In this document: positions 45,771 to 58,400 of the stretch, piece after piece
Layout of the letters: every line of letters begins with the position of its first letter
How positions within the stretch are numbered: the stretch's first letter is position 1
Assembly (NCBI RefSeq): GCF_040939455.1
Contig: NC_134116.1
Coordinates: 75,099,900-75,163,899 of the forward strand
Length of the DNA: 64,000 nucleotides
Direction: 5' to 3'
From: Microcebus murinus
Lineage: Eukaryota > Chordata > Mammalia > Primates > Cheirogaleidae
Translations under genes and position numbers: made by a program
The notes under the pieces: model-generated
The model's database searches: none
The model's input: the letters and a program-made list of their open reading frames with translations, nothing else
What the model was told of the DNA's origin: nothing

Positions 45771-47157
45771 ACAGTCAGTTCAAACACAGGCAAGAAAAGG
45801 ATTTTTTGAGGAGATTCTGAAATATCTCAACTTAAAATCAAGTGGATATAAAGAAATTTGTTTTTCAATTAGACTTTAAAGTCCTGCCGGGAATATTTGT
45901 ATGTTGAAGAGAATAATACGATTTATGGAAAACGATACTTTCATCAGAAGACAGGGGCGTGAGTGTACTGATGGGGCCAGCGGCTGGCCCGAGACCTCCC
46001 TCTTAAGGGCATTGTCCCATGTCATTTGGCATGACAGCCAAATCCAACGCCATGTAACCAGCTCTGACTCCCTGTTCACAACTGACCAGAGGTGGTCACC
46101 AGACTCAAGGGTGGCCAGTTCATAGGCTGGCCAGTGACCTGTGTCCTAAAGCAAAGCAAAGAGTTGGGATAATCCTTAGCTTGAAGAAAATAGAAAATAG
46201 ATGATAAGGCACTGTGTCAAATGCTACGGATTTATCTGAAAATACAGACAGGTGTTCACAAATGTCCATGAAAATCCAATTCTCCCAGGAAACAGTTCAC
46301 ATATTTCTTTTCCAAACTGAATGACCTTAACACCTTAAGATTTGCTAACATAGGGCTGCAACTAACTAATTTGCTTTTAGAGTTCTTGTCCTCGATTCCA
46401 CTTTTCTTCCTTTATCTTAGAGAGACTTGTTTCTTTATAGTGTGTTTGGCACTAAAACCAATATTGCATGTATGTGTGCCTTCATGTGACCCACTTCTTA
46501 TGTGCTCAGAGGTGCTGATGTTAAGTGACCCAATGAATTGCATGCTACATGGGGGCATATCGTTCTGAGTGCAGAGATCAATCAACCATGGCAAAGTGCT
46601 TATGAAAAGCTGACCTGAAAGGAATAACTTCCCTCTCCAATATTTAAAGGTGCATAAATTATTCAACTCCTTCAAAGAGGGTTTTAAGGGAAATATTCAA
46701 AGTCATTAAAAATCACTTTTCTTTTTTAAAGAACATCCTCATTTGGAAACCAGCCAAAGACAAATTTAGGGCTGAGAAATCTTTCTCTTCACTTAACACA
46801 ATTCATCTTCCCATTTTTGGATAAATTGCATCCACCTCAAATGTCTACATAGTATTGGTGCCTAAGAGCACAGCAACTGTTACGCGTTTTTAGAGAGTTT
46901 ATTTCTAACTCATTCGTAAAATTTCTCCTTAGTTTGACTAAGAAATTCCTGTGATATTTTAAAATGAAAGGGCTTAGTTTTTTCTGTAGACTAAGTAAGA
47001 CAGAAAATCTGATCAGAAAATCTGAATATGAGCTGGTCACAAAGCATAGCTGCACTTAAAAGCAACATTGCAGTATTAGAATAATACTGCATATCAAATT
47101 TATTTTAGGATTTTCCAAACAAGAATAAAAACATCAAATTTTAAAAGTTTGGGGTTT
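45771..47157. other. Unique sequence, no gene seen
   Basis: AT-rich, with no recognised repeat. Frames of 65-87 codons are unrecognised. Confidence 0.4.
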
Positions 47158-47474
47158 TGTTTTGTTTGTTTGTTTGTTTTTTGTTTTTTTTTGAGACAGA
47201 CTCTTACTCTGTTGCCCTGGCTACAGTGCAGTGGTTTCAGCCTAGCTCACAGTAACCTCAAACTCCTGGGCTCAAGCGATCTTTTTGCCTCAGCCTCCCG
47301 AGTAGCTGGGACTACAGGTGTGCACCACCACATCCAGCTAATTTCTTTCAGTTTTTAGTAGAGATGGGGTCTCGCTCTTGCTGAAGCTGGTCTTGAACTC
47401 CTGACCTCAAGTGATCCTCCCACCTCGGCCTCCCAGAGTGTTAGGGTTATAGGCGTGAGCCACGGCACCCAGCC
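47158..47474 (-). mobile_element. Full-length strepsirrhine-type Alu, reversed
   Basis: (GTTT)n and poly-T tail at 47158-47192, then the right arm ('gagacagactcttactctgt', 'ctcaagcgatctttttgcct') and the left arm, ending 'gtgagccacggcacccagcc'. The left-arm end reads 'ggggtctcgctcttgctgaa', the reverse complement of the strepsirrhine-type 'agcaagagcgagacccc'. It is better preserved than the forward copy, so probably younger. Confidence 0.95.
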
Positions 47475-48485
47475 TCTGGTTTGTTTTTGATTGTTTAAGA
47501 AATATAGTTACTTCCCGTGTTTTTCCTAGAAAAAATTCCATGAGTTGAGGACATATAACATCATTATATAATACTTTAGTCTGCTCAGAATGGGTATAAG
47601 AAACACCTCCTCAGTCACCCGCCCCTGTCTCTCCTTTAAGGAGGAATGTCTCCATGGCTATTACCACTGCTGCCGCTGTGTCTTTCTAATGGCATTGCCC
47701 ACCGAAACCTTTTTTGACAAAATGTAGGACAGCAACTGACCTATTAAAATCTTAACTCCCTTTATATTTAAGCGTGCTCATTTTTCCTGCGTCCATATGT
47801 TCATCTGGATTCTGACTGTACCAACTCAGGTTAAACCACCCTTTGCATGTGGTCAATAAGGAGGCATTTTTGGATGGTAATCAGAGATATATTTTCTTTC
47901 TTCCTAACCTCTTGGGTCTTAACTTTTCCTTTCAGTGGGATAAAACTGACATGACTGTCTCTTCACCCATCAGCTATCAACACCCATCTATCTGTTATTG
48001 TATATTTTGAGACTTGGCCTATGTTACATGAAACCAATGACAACAAATAAAGTGCTTACAGAAATTTTAGAATGTCTGGGTAAAGATTCTCAATCAACAG
48101 CACGATTTTCTATAATTAAACAGTGGTGTGTAGGAGGCCAAGGTGGACTCCTATCGGGGGAGCTTACTTATCTGCCAGATTACATCTCTCTTAGAATCCA
48201 TGTCTGTGGCTGAGCCCTAATTTGTTTGAACTCGGGTGCTCCACTCCAATTGACCTAGTCTGATTAAATCACATTCCCCGTGGACTGCTCTGTCACACAG
48301 ATGCCACCAGATTTCTCATGTTCCATATCAAATATGATTTGGTCATTCGACCAGTCTATAACAGTTCCACAAAACAGAAAAAAAAAGATGATAATGTATC
48401 TGGGAGACTTAAAATCTACACATATAAATTCTTAAATACGTCTCTCTAGAGGGAAAAACATCTTTTTAAATGCCGTCCTTTTGGT
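47475..48485. other. Unique sequence, no gene seen
   Basis: No named repeat. The frame 47998-48213 (71 codons) is unrecognised; no flanking exon signals support it. Confidence 0.4.
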
Positions 48486-48681
48486 CATGGTTCTCAAATG
48501 GGAGTGATTTTGCCCCCCAAGAAACATCCAGCAGTGTCCAGAGGTATTTTAGATAGTCAAGAGTGAGGCAGTGGTGCAGGTCAGGGATGTTGCTAAACAT
48601 CCTACAATGCACAGGACAGCTCCCCATGGCAAAGAATTATCTGGCTCAAAATGCCAAGAAGGCCAAGTTTTAAAAACTCTG
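48486..48681 (+). mobile_element. MER20 DNA transposon (hAT-Charlie)
   Basis: 'catggttctcaaatgggagt', 'gattttgccccccaagaaac', 'gatgttgctaaacatcctac', 'aatgcacaggacagctcccc' and 'gcaaagaattatctggctca' are forward MER20 from end to end. Near full length, non-coding. Confidence 0.9.
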
Positions 48682-49754
48682 CCTTAGACAGTACCTAACT
48701 CTGGCTTTGCAATTCTTAGAATATCTCCTGGAACTGTCAAGGGGACACCAAAATTCTTTTTAAAATTAATTACAATTTATTTTAATTCCAAAAAATAAAA
48801 ATACAATATGGTCACTTATGGGAGAAGGACGTCACCAAACAGAAATTGGCAAAGCAACAAAATTTTACAAATTCGAGTTTCATGAGTATGAGTATTTTAG
48901 CCAAATTAAACAATTTGAAACATCAAATTTTATAGCTTTCACGCTGCTTAGCATTCCATGTGATCTGACCTCTAAGCCAAATGTCCAGTAGTTCATTATA
49001 AATTCTATAAATACGAGCCCATCAAAACAAACCAAGTGAGTGGAAAGAGCTCCCATGGAGGGCCACAGCCCAGCACCTGGGCTCTGTAGACAACACCACA
49101 GCTCTAGGACTTTGGCCCTTCGTGTGCTGCCAAGACCCTCGGATCCTAAGAAACCCATGGTCATTATATTCAAGGTGCTGGATCTTCTGTCTTCCTGGAA
49201 GGAAGGGAACGAGAAGAGTGCACAGGGGAATTCAAGAGATCCTGGGAGACAAAAGTTGTGGGTTACCTTGACTCTGGATGCAGCTAAGAGTCCTCATCTG
49301 AGCATGTTCTGGAGCTTCTCCATGATGCTATGGGCAGTCTTGTAATAAGGATTACATTGATCCAATCCTGGACTAAAGGGACGTATTTCAGTTTGTGGGT
49401 CATGGCTGAGCGTTTTATAGAGGTTTCGAGGAAGGAAATAGGATTACCTGTTTATTGAAACCAATTTCTACTTTGCTCACCCTAAAATCTAGCTCCATGT
49501 CGGAAGGCAAGTGTCATTACCTGTGCCAGTTTCAATCTATTAAGAAAGCATTGTGCAGAGCAGCGAGAATTTCTGGGCCTTGGTGGTAGGGTTCAGAGAT
49601 CAATTCCTGAAGGCTGGGGATGAGGAGAAATGCTTGCCCCTTTGGATTTATTCCCTATAACTCTGATGAATAAGAATTTAACCATCCATTAGCCTTAGGG
49701 CCTATAATGATTTTCTTTAAATTATGATTATTATGTACAGTAGCTTACTTTCAC
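48682..49754. other. Unique sequence, no gene seen
   Basis: No named repeat. Opposed frames at 48880-49173 (-) and 49040-49345 (+) overlap each other and have no domain. Confidence 0.4.
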
Positions 49755-49990
49755 GTTTTTTTCCAACAGACCCATTTTATCTCTTTACTTTTATATCTAT
49801 ATCCACCCCCCTTTGTGATCTTATCCACTCTCATGGCTTTAAGTATGACCTAAAGGCTAATGACTTCCAAACTATTATCGCCAGACCAGGACTCTCCCCT
49901 AAATTCTAGACTTATGTCTTCAACTGCCTACTCCATTTGTATGTCTATTAGACATCCCAAATGTAAGGTGGTTAAAAATGAACTTCTGAT
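49755..49990 (+). repeat. L2/CR1-type RT-region relic
   Basis: 'catggctttaagtatgacct', 'aaaggctaatgacttccaaa' and 'ccagaccaggactctcccct' followed by 'gtctattagacatcccaaat' match the L2/CR1 region around the RT 'YADD' box ('tatgctgatgactcccaaatttatatctccagccc'). The box has decayed to K-A-N-D, so it is inactive. Confidence 0.65.
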
Positions 49991-50311
49991 TTCCCCCTGA
50001 GATCTGTTTCCTGCACCAACATGGGTAGCCCTAAAGAGAGAGAAAATGATGGCTGAGCAAGTCTAGACCAGACAGATGAGGTGAAATGACCCAGGTATTG
50101 TGGAATGGAAGAGATCCAAAAATCTCCCCACAATATCTCTAAGGCAAACAGAAGATAGTTGAGATATAAGAGCCACCATGCACGCTGGGGGCTGTATGGC
50201 AGAAGTTGAGAAGGTTATGCCCAAGGAGAGAAGAGGAAGAGGGTCTCAGGAAAGCTGCGGTGCCAGTAAAGCTAGAGACATGGAGCTGGCCCCGGTGGCA
50301 CAGAGAGCTGC
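49991..50311. other. Unassigned sequence
   Basis: Purine-rich on + with no named repeat and no exon seen. Confidence 0.35.
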
Positions 50312-50651
50312 TGCCACAGTCTGACTGTTGGTGACCCCCCCCAAAATCATATGTTGAGACTTACTCCACAATGTGATGGCATTGAGAGATGTGGCCTTTA
50401 GGGAGGTGATTAATTATGTGGGTGGAATCATCATGGATGGGATTAGTGCCCTTATAAAAGAGGCCTGAGGGAGCTTGTTCTCCCCTTCCACCGTGTAAGC
50501 GCAAGACTAGAAGGCACCATCTATGAAGCAGAGAGCAGTTACCGAATCTGCTGGTACCTTGATCTTGGCTTGGAACTGGGAGAAATACATTTTTGTTGTT
50601 TACGAATTTCTATAAGGTTATTTTGTTATAGCAGCCTCAATGGAGTAAGAC
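50312..50651 (+). mobile_element. MLT1/MST-type MaLR solo LTR
   Basis: 'ccaaaatcatatgttgagac', 'gatgggattagtgcccttat', 'ataaaagaggcctgagggag', 'accgaatctgctggtacctt', 'aactgggagaaatacatttt' and 'gttatagcagcctcaatgga' followed by 'gtaagaca' trace the LTR from start to end. No internal sequence is adjacent on either side. Confidence 0.9.
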
Positions 50652-51064
50652 ACTAGCCACGCTCTGAGAGCAGTAACAGGTACTACCTGCACCAAGAGAA
50701 CAGACAATGGCACCACAGTAGGGGGTTCTGGGACGATAAAGGCTGATCCCAAACACCAAGCTGGGCAAGGCCTCTCTGTGCAGTGGGGCCTGGAGGACAG
50801 AACATGAACCAGATTCTCTTGCCTTCCACCACGAGGCTACATAAGCCTCCCTTTGTAACCAAGTGCCAATGCAGGGGCAGGGGTGTGCAGTGGAGAGAAA
50901 ACCTTTTAGAGGAAAAGAGCAGCCCATTCAGGAGATTTAAAACCTGCACTGAAATAAAATGGAAAAAAATTGAACTAATTAAGTACTTATGCAAAAGACA
51001 ACATTCTCAACCCTGCAGAAACAGAGCTACCATGAAGTGGCAAAATCATATTCTTTGTTTTCAG

Positions 51065-51201
51065 CAGACATGGTGACTCGTGACCAAGTTGAGTTCAGCT
51101 ACAGAAAAAATGAAGAAAATTATGATTCTCTTTATGACCAAGTTGGGACTGTAAATCTCAAACCCACTAAATATATAAAGAAATATATGAGCTCACCCTA
51201 A
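51065..51201 (+). CDS. Possible terminal coding exon, unidentified
   Basis: A good acceptor, 'attctttgttttcag|cagacatgg' (AG at 51063-51064), is followed by an open frame to a taa at 51199-51201. An AATAAA lies at 51239-51244, within normal cleavage distance. From the ATG at 51070 the frame encodes 43 residues, hydrophilic and Tyr-rich, with the motif 'ENYDSLYDQVGTV' and a C-terminal 'KKYMSSP'; the tyrosine spacing recalls short cytoplasmic tails with SH2-type motifs, but I do not recognise a protein. No other coding exon has been found nearby. A chance combination is quite possible. Confidence 0.25.
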
Positions 51202-51244
51202 GGCCAACCTGTCTCTTACAGTGGCATCGTAATGTGTAAATAAA

Positions 51245-54200
51245 TTATAAATTTAAAATATGTGCAATTTTTAAATAAATGCTTAGCAGCCACAATAGGA
51301 TAGAAGCAAACCTCTGCCATGAGATTCAAGAAAAAAAAAATAATAAAGCGTATTGTTGAGACTCTGAATAATCGAGCTTTGCATTTCTAGGCAGCAGTTG
51401 TTGGCCACGTGCACAAAAGGCCAAAGGTCTATTTCTCTTAGCAACACCCTATTGTCTTCCTCAAAGGCAATCATTAGTGAGTTCAATATGTCCAGCAATC
51501 TAACAAAACACGAGGCATACTATAGCCCTCTGTTGCCACAATGCTTCCCCAAGTCATTGACAGTCTACACAAAGCAGCAGTGACAGATATCTACACAGGC
51601 TGTTTTCTTTGTCACCATCCTAAAGCAGTTTTTTTCCAGCCCACATATCAAGTGGAGAACACACGTTGCCTAATGGCTATTGCAATGGAGTATTGTTATT
51701 TTCTTCTCTGTTTCTGCCTATTAAAGTTTCAAATGGAAATGACTGTAATTATGAAGGGAGGGACGGCAAATCCATCTCCCCTGGGGGGTAAATGGAATCA
51801 AACCCCTTTCCTTTATAATCATCCATAAATATTTATGGTTTACTGTCCATTAGTCTTTGCATTCTGAAAATAAAAGGTATTGTCTTATGTCTTTCATTAT
51901 TCAAAGAAAGAATGTAGACTTTGATGATGATGCACAAAAATTATTGGATATCAGTGTCAATTTTTCTGTTTTAAGTTGTTTTCAGCTTGTAATAAAAAAT
52001 GCAAATTTTCTAAAAACAGAATTAAACAAGTATATGTTAAGAGCCTCAAAAACCTGGTTATAGCTAAGACTTAAACATCCAGCTTAGATTCAAACTATCC
52101 ATTTGATTGTGAACATGTTATTGGCTGAAAATACAATTGAGGCATGAAGAGGCCAAATGATTACCAGCAAAGGGAGAGTGCACTGCTTTAATTTTCAGCA
52201 CTGGAAAGGCATGGCCAGGCACAGGCATTTCACATGTACTCTGCAAATAGTTAACCCTTATAAAATGTAAATCTCATGAAATTTAATTTTTGTGAAATAC
52301 TGACCATAAATAATAACCACGTACCCCACTGGGACAAAGGAACAAGCCCTTCGATTTATTCCACTCAAGTTTTATAACACTATACAGAAGGGAAATTCCT
52401 GTCCACATAATACGGACCATGCTGGTGCTCCAAGCAAACCACGGCCCAGGCTGTAAGCTGAATCAAACATAAAGCCTCCAATCGATGGAGAGCAATGGAT
52501 TTATTGGGCAAATTGAGGGTAATTTTAGAATGCAAAACAGAATGCAGTTTGGCTAATCTTTTATCTGCATATTACTTGTTTTTACAGTCTTAAACCCACC
52601 CCTGTTTCTGTGGCATAAAGTCCTTTCAAATTCCATAATTCAATATGGGCAACCATGACAAGCACTAATGAATAGAGCATGTAAGCCACGCTCTGGCTCT
52701 GATGGCTCACTGGTTCTTTTAAATGTCGAGGCTTAAACTGTGTGAAGGATTTTTCAAGGGTAAAACAGTAAATAGAAATGTGCAAACTGGACCCTCCTTC
52801 TTTTGTCGTCAGGAAATTGGTTTCTTGATCATTTCAGAGCTAAACAGAATACAGTAAGAGTGCAACCAAACATGCAATATGTTACATTACACAAAATAAA
52901 CGGTGTAGGCATATCATTGCATTTCTAGGTAGCATGGAACCATCTGGGATAAATGAATCACATTTTCTAATAAAGTACAGAAAGGCTGATTTAAGGGGAA
53001 AATAAAGTGAAACAACTGTTAACTTGTAGGCGTGTTTTTTTCTAATTAATATAAAGTCAAATGAAATCAGACTGCCTTTGCAAATACAATGTCGCAGTTT
53101 ACAACATGCCTTCAACAGAGTGTAGAAATCTGTATTTTCTGAATAGAACAGTAAAATATCATCCAAACATCTATTATAAATATTCATATAGGGAGGAAAG
53201 ATAAAAAAAATCTCAATTAAAAATCTAAATTTAGGTCTAAGAGGCTATCAGAAAGTTAATGCACATCAAAGATGTGATTTTTGCAAATATAATTTCAGGA
53301 AATAGACAAAAGGGGACTTTTTATTAACTATAGGTTTTTTTAAGTCACAAAATAAAAGCAAGAAGAACAATATAATTTCTTATAATACTGAACCACTGAT
53401 AATCTTCTCAGAAGGGTTCAAATAATTCATCATCTTAAACTTCTCTGGGAGAGAATCAATATGCTATTTCCACCCTAATCATTCATTCCAAACTATAATT
53501 TTTTCCTGAGAAAATGAAAGACATGTAATACAGTACTACAGGCCCCAATATCTCAGATTACTAAACTCTTCCACTGTCATATGAAAATTATAGGTAGTCA
53601 GGCAATAGACCAAACAACTCAGCTTTATAAGCAAATACATAAATTAAAATGTGAAGGTAAACCAATTTCTAAACATTTAATGTCCCATAGACTTCTGAAT
53701 TTTAGTGCATTTCCTTAAAACCATTAACATTTAGACCTGAAGAGAAAGCAAAATGGACTTCAAAATTGAAGCAAGCAACTGGAAAATTCAGGCCAACAAG
53801 CACTTTCAGCTTCATTATTTATATATCCTGGGACTAAAAATTGCCAAATAACAGAATCTTTTCTCAATTTCTATTTGCAAACATAAACGAATCCTTAAAG
53901 TAGAATGCTGATTCCAAAAAAGAAAGATTAAGATATTGATTTTAACACATTATACAAAATATCAATAAAGAAAAGAGAAATAAGTTATTAAAGAAAATTT
54001 TTACAATAAAAAATGAAGAAGTGAAATTATTTTACAACCAGCACAAACAAGTCCTGGATATAAGAATTAAGTACCTATCAGAAAGTCTGGCACATACTAG
54101 GCGCATGAGAGAATAAATGAAAAGAGAATAAATGAAAGAGGAGGAATAAAACATACAAAAAATGTAATTTGATTATTAACATGCTCTTACCCAAAATTAC

Positions 54201-54600
54201 TTTGCAGGTTCAATGTAAAGTGGAAATGCAGGGCCCCTTATTTAAGAATTTTAAAAAATTTAAAGATGGTGACAACAGAACATTGAACCAAGCATGGGGC
54301 CCTCCTAAGTGTGGGGCTCTGTATAGTTGCACCGGTTGTGCATTCATTAAACCAGTCCTGCTTGTACCCATATCATCCTGAGCCACCTCATGGGACCCTT
54401 TCATGGTTTTAGATTACCATGGCTCTAATTTCAAACAAAGCTTTTTTCTTTTCCTTTTTCTCAGGTTCTAAATACACACAAGGGCCTCATATCCTATTGT
54501 GCTCCTTTATGTCTGGCCCTGAAATCGCTTGTCTTCCCTTCTTGTCCTAGAATAGTATAATCATTATATCTCCATCCCTCCACCCCATTCATTTCTCACC
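51245..54600. other. Long unique AT-rich stretch, no gene seen
   Basis: The longest run here without a nameable repeat (about 3.3 kb). It has no CpG island and only short frames (51541-51828, 52882-53187 -) without recognised motifs. Such old, repeat-poor sequence is where conserved non-coding elements are often found, but conservation cannot be judged from one genome. Confidence 0.4.
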
Positions 54601-54771
54601 TACTCCAATATGGCTTCTACTCCCACCTCCACAACTTTGGTCCCCTTTAATTTCTAAATCCAATGGACACTTTCTCTTACTTATATTTATAGCATATATA
54701 ATTATTTGTTCACCATTTCTTTGTACAAGATACACTTATTAAGGGCTGCTATAACCCAGACACTGTGCTAG
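54601..54771. other. MIR/L2-like segment leading into the tandem array
   Basis: 'cttattaagggctgctataa' followed by 'cccagacactgtgctagatc' resembles the 'ttattgagcgcctactatgtgccaggcactgtgctagg' segment common in old mammalian repeats. The header of the tandem unit is the continuation of this segment. Confidence 0.4.
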
Positions 54772-54806
54772 ATCAGTAGGTGCCTACAGTGGTCAACACC
54801 ACCACC

Positions 54807-54841
<35 letters not shown>

Positions 54842-54884
54842 CACACACACATCAGTAGGTGCCTACAGTGGTCAACACCACCAC

Positions 54885-54918
<34 letters not shown>

Positions 54919-54962
54919 CACACATCAGTAGGTGCCTACAGTGGTCAACACCACCACCACCA

Positions 54963-54996
<34 letters not shown>
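54772..54996 (+). repeat. Compound tandem array, three ~75-bp units with (CA)n
   Basis: Three units start with 'atcagtaggtgcctacagtg' and 'gtcaacaccaccacca' at 54772, 54851 and 54924; unit lengths are 79, 73 and 73 bp. Each is followed by (CA)n, and the first two also by an interrupting 'caaaca'. The non-repetitive header is identical between units. The frame 54780-55052 reads His/Thr repeats from it and is not a gene. Confidence 0.97.
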
Positions 54997-55000
<4 letters not shown>

Positions 55001-55094
55001 CACCCTCATGAAACAACTTCACCTTAACTTCCACGAAGCACTGATCTTCTGAGTGTCCTCCTACCTTCGAGCTCTTCCCCAATTTCCTCCATTG

Positions 55095-55480
55095 ATTTTT
55101 CTCCACCCTAAAAGTTGTCGTCACCCTGAGTTCTCAGTCGAAGGCCTCTTCCTGGGTGGGACCTGACATTCCCACTACTTACACCACTTACACAGTGATG
55201 CCTTCTAAATCTACATGTTTACCCATTTGACCCCAAAGTTCTCTGCCTAGACATCTCCCTGCCTGCTGCATGTTTCCACTTAGATGGCCCACACGCATTC
55301 CAAACAGAGCCTGCTGCCCCAATCTGAACTCATCTTCTTGTTCTGCCCACCGTTTCTGCTTCTCTAGTTGGTACACACTTCAAACACTGCACGGATCACA
55401 CCTTAACGTAATTTTGTATGCTTGTCTGTGACTCACTAGCCTGGTAATGTCTCTGTCCCTAATGCAGTTCATAGCTTTTG
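55095..55480 (+). repeat. L2/CR1-type RT-region relic
   Basis: 'gtgatgccttctaaatctac', 'tgcctagacatctccctgcc' and 'gcctgctgccccaatctgaa' followed by 'ctcatcttcttgttctgccc' follow the L2/CR1 order downstream of the RT box. Confidence 0.55.
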
Positions 55481-58400
55481 GTATTACGGACACTCACGTT
55501 TTAATTGAGATAAACAATCCTCCTGTCTGGGGCTCTCTTTGTAATTTTATCTTCTTGAAGGATTTCAAGCTTGAGTGTGCAACTGAATCTTATTATAATA
55601 AATTATAATGCTAATTTCAGCCACAGCCCAAGAGCCCTAAATTGAAGAAGACACTGAACTGGACATGGCCAACATTTAATTCCCCGTGAAATATCAGGTC
55701 TGACTAATCCTTTAATTCAATACACCATTTCATTCAGTTTATTAAATGCTTCAATTCGCTGGGTGTGTTTTCTCTTCACAGGCCAAAGTGCAGTCACATG
55801 AGCGAGACTAAATCCTTGATGTACTAAAGGCCAGGTAACTAAAATCACCAATCACTTTGGTCTTGTGTTGACAACCCAACTTCAGGAGGATATTTCAGCA
55901 TGTTTGAGGGGGCAGTGATCTTAGATATCATCAAATTCTACCCCCAAGCTTTAAAAACGATGGCCCTGATGAGACCCAGTAAACAGAAATGACCTGCCCA
56001 ATGTCACATGGGGAGTCGGCAGCAAAGCCTCCATGAGATTCCAGACATAGACTCCCACAAATATGTGTTGTTTCTGTGACAACACCATCATCCTTTGTCT
56101 TCATGGCAGAGACTGCTGGCTGTTTCCCTGTGTGCACTCTCCCCTTTCATCTTAGTAAGATAACCTCGTAATATCAGTGAAGCAAATGGGCGCCTAAATG
56201 AAAGAGGACCTTTCCCAGCTTCTCGTGCAATTAGGCAGGACCATATGGATAAGTTCCAACCCAGGAGACATAAGCCCAACTGCAGTATGCATCTCTTGGA
56301 AAATGTTTTCTTAAAATAAGGATTAGCCCTTCTTTGGTTCCTCTTCCTGGAATGCTGATACAATGACTGGATTTCAAGCAGCTATTCTGGACCATGAGAC
56401 GGAAGCATTGCACTGAAGTTGGCAGAGAAATGTAATAGAAGGAGCTTGCGTTCCTAACACCATGCCATACAAGCCCTGGACTACCTATCTTCATATTTCT
56501 TTTACATGGGAGAAAAAGAAATACTATCTTCAAACAATAACTGTTTTGAGTTTTGTGTCACATGCAGACAAACCTAATCCTAACTAACTCACATGCCTTA
56601 TCTTTTCCTCCATTTGACTTGTAGGTCTCACCTCCACCACTACTAACATTAGGTCTTTCTCATGACTCCGAACAATTCCATATCTACCCCATCCCACACT
56701 GCAAGTCTAATCACTGCTCACTCAGAAGAGCAATTTCCAATATAGATGATATCTCAGCCTGATCATCTGTGCTTCCTACATAACAGCTTATAAAGTCCAC
56801 TGGTGTTCAAAATGAGTATCCTCAGGTACTGCCAGATTCTTAGTCACTAAACCAGGATTCAATTGTGCTCAATGTTCTATAATTTATAAGGCAAGGGAGT
56901 AAAATCAAACATCAGACAAAGAATGTCCACTAGAACCTGAACAAAAACTGGTTCTAGTTATCCCTACATCAACCAGAAAATATAATTCACTAGAAAACCC
57001 CATACACACACCACCAAACCTTCCTGCTAAGTGAGATGCTGTGTTTCCCAATTACCCTTGTAGGAATATGCACAATGATCCACAGTTTACATGTGGAGAA
57101 AACAAAGTTGGAAAAGTTACACCAAATTTCTGAAAGTCAAACCATCTTTTTTTTTTATGACAGAAGAAATCGTGAAAGAGCGAGTGAGCCTTGCTCCCTT
57201 GCAATTCAAGCCTGGATGGCTGCCACAGTTTAGAAAGATGTTTAGCAATGGTCTCTAAACATGGAAATTTGTTTCTAAGAACTACATTACCACCCAACAA
57301 CACAACAACTACAAGAGTTATGCAGTTAATGGGAAGTAGAACATCCATCATTGTCTGAGGATGGAGAAAAATCTGGGGTCTGTAGCATTTCTCCAAGCTG
57401 CCTGTTGGCCCTAACAACAGGTGTGAGCCTCACACAGGCACACCTGAGAGCAAATGCCATGCCCCATACGGGAGATCTTGGGGTGTAGGGCAGCAAAGAA
57501 ACCCAGACTGTTGAGTTCAGTTTGGAAACGGGCTTAAAATTACTAACGTTTGTATTCGGTTTTACAGTGCACACAACATTTTTACATACATCATGTCATC
57601 TGATCTTAAAAAATTCAGTCCCAGGGTTTTCTTCCCCCAGAGGTCTCTTAGAAGCAGGTACTGATAAAAAGTGGCCTGTTACTAGGAGCAGTGGGTTGAT
57701 GAACCTCTAAATAGGAGGTAAGCTCTAATTCATTAGCACGCACACAATTTTGTTTTAGGTTGCTGGTTCTCATGGGAGTAGAGTTAATAGTAATAGAATA
57801 ATAATAGTAATTGTAATAGAGTTCTAATGCCCACTTCCTTGCATGATGGAAGCTCTCATGAAGAAAAGCTTTTCTTGCACTTATCCTAATTCTTTCCCTT
57901 CTCAGATTCATTGCATCCTTGTACATTCCCTTTACCTCTTCTAAATCAGCTGCCCTCCCATACATGAGTCCCTCCTTCACAGTTCCCATTTCTACAGGCA
58001 GTTCTTATCAAGCCTTTACTTCTTCCTCCATGCTCTCCTCAATCACTGCTGTGACTCTTCTTTGAACATTTTCTAATACAGCGACATGCCGCTGGCAATT
58101 ACTAGTCCACGGGTCCCTTGAAAGGGAAACAGTCCATAGGTTTGGGGGGCTTAGGTATCAGGGAGGCAACAAGAAAAGCAGGTGAAAAGCGTGGAATCCT
58201 TGTTCTGGGCGTGTCTGCAATTTTCTTGGCCTCACCTTTACTCCCTGCAGGTGTGGCCGAACAGCCCTTGTGCAGTAAGATACCAACTCTGAAGTTTAAC
58301 ACATGAGAACTGGCTGGACATGTCCCTAATTGCTTGTCAAAATCCAGTGGGATACCAGAAAATAAAATGCTTATACTGCAAAGAGGCAGATAAGTTGAGG

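Noticed and set aside
54780..55052. His/Thr-repeat protein frame
   Set aside because: A direct translation of the (CA)n tandem array, not a gene.
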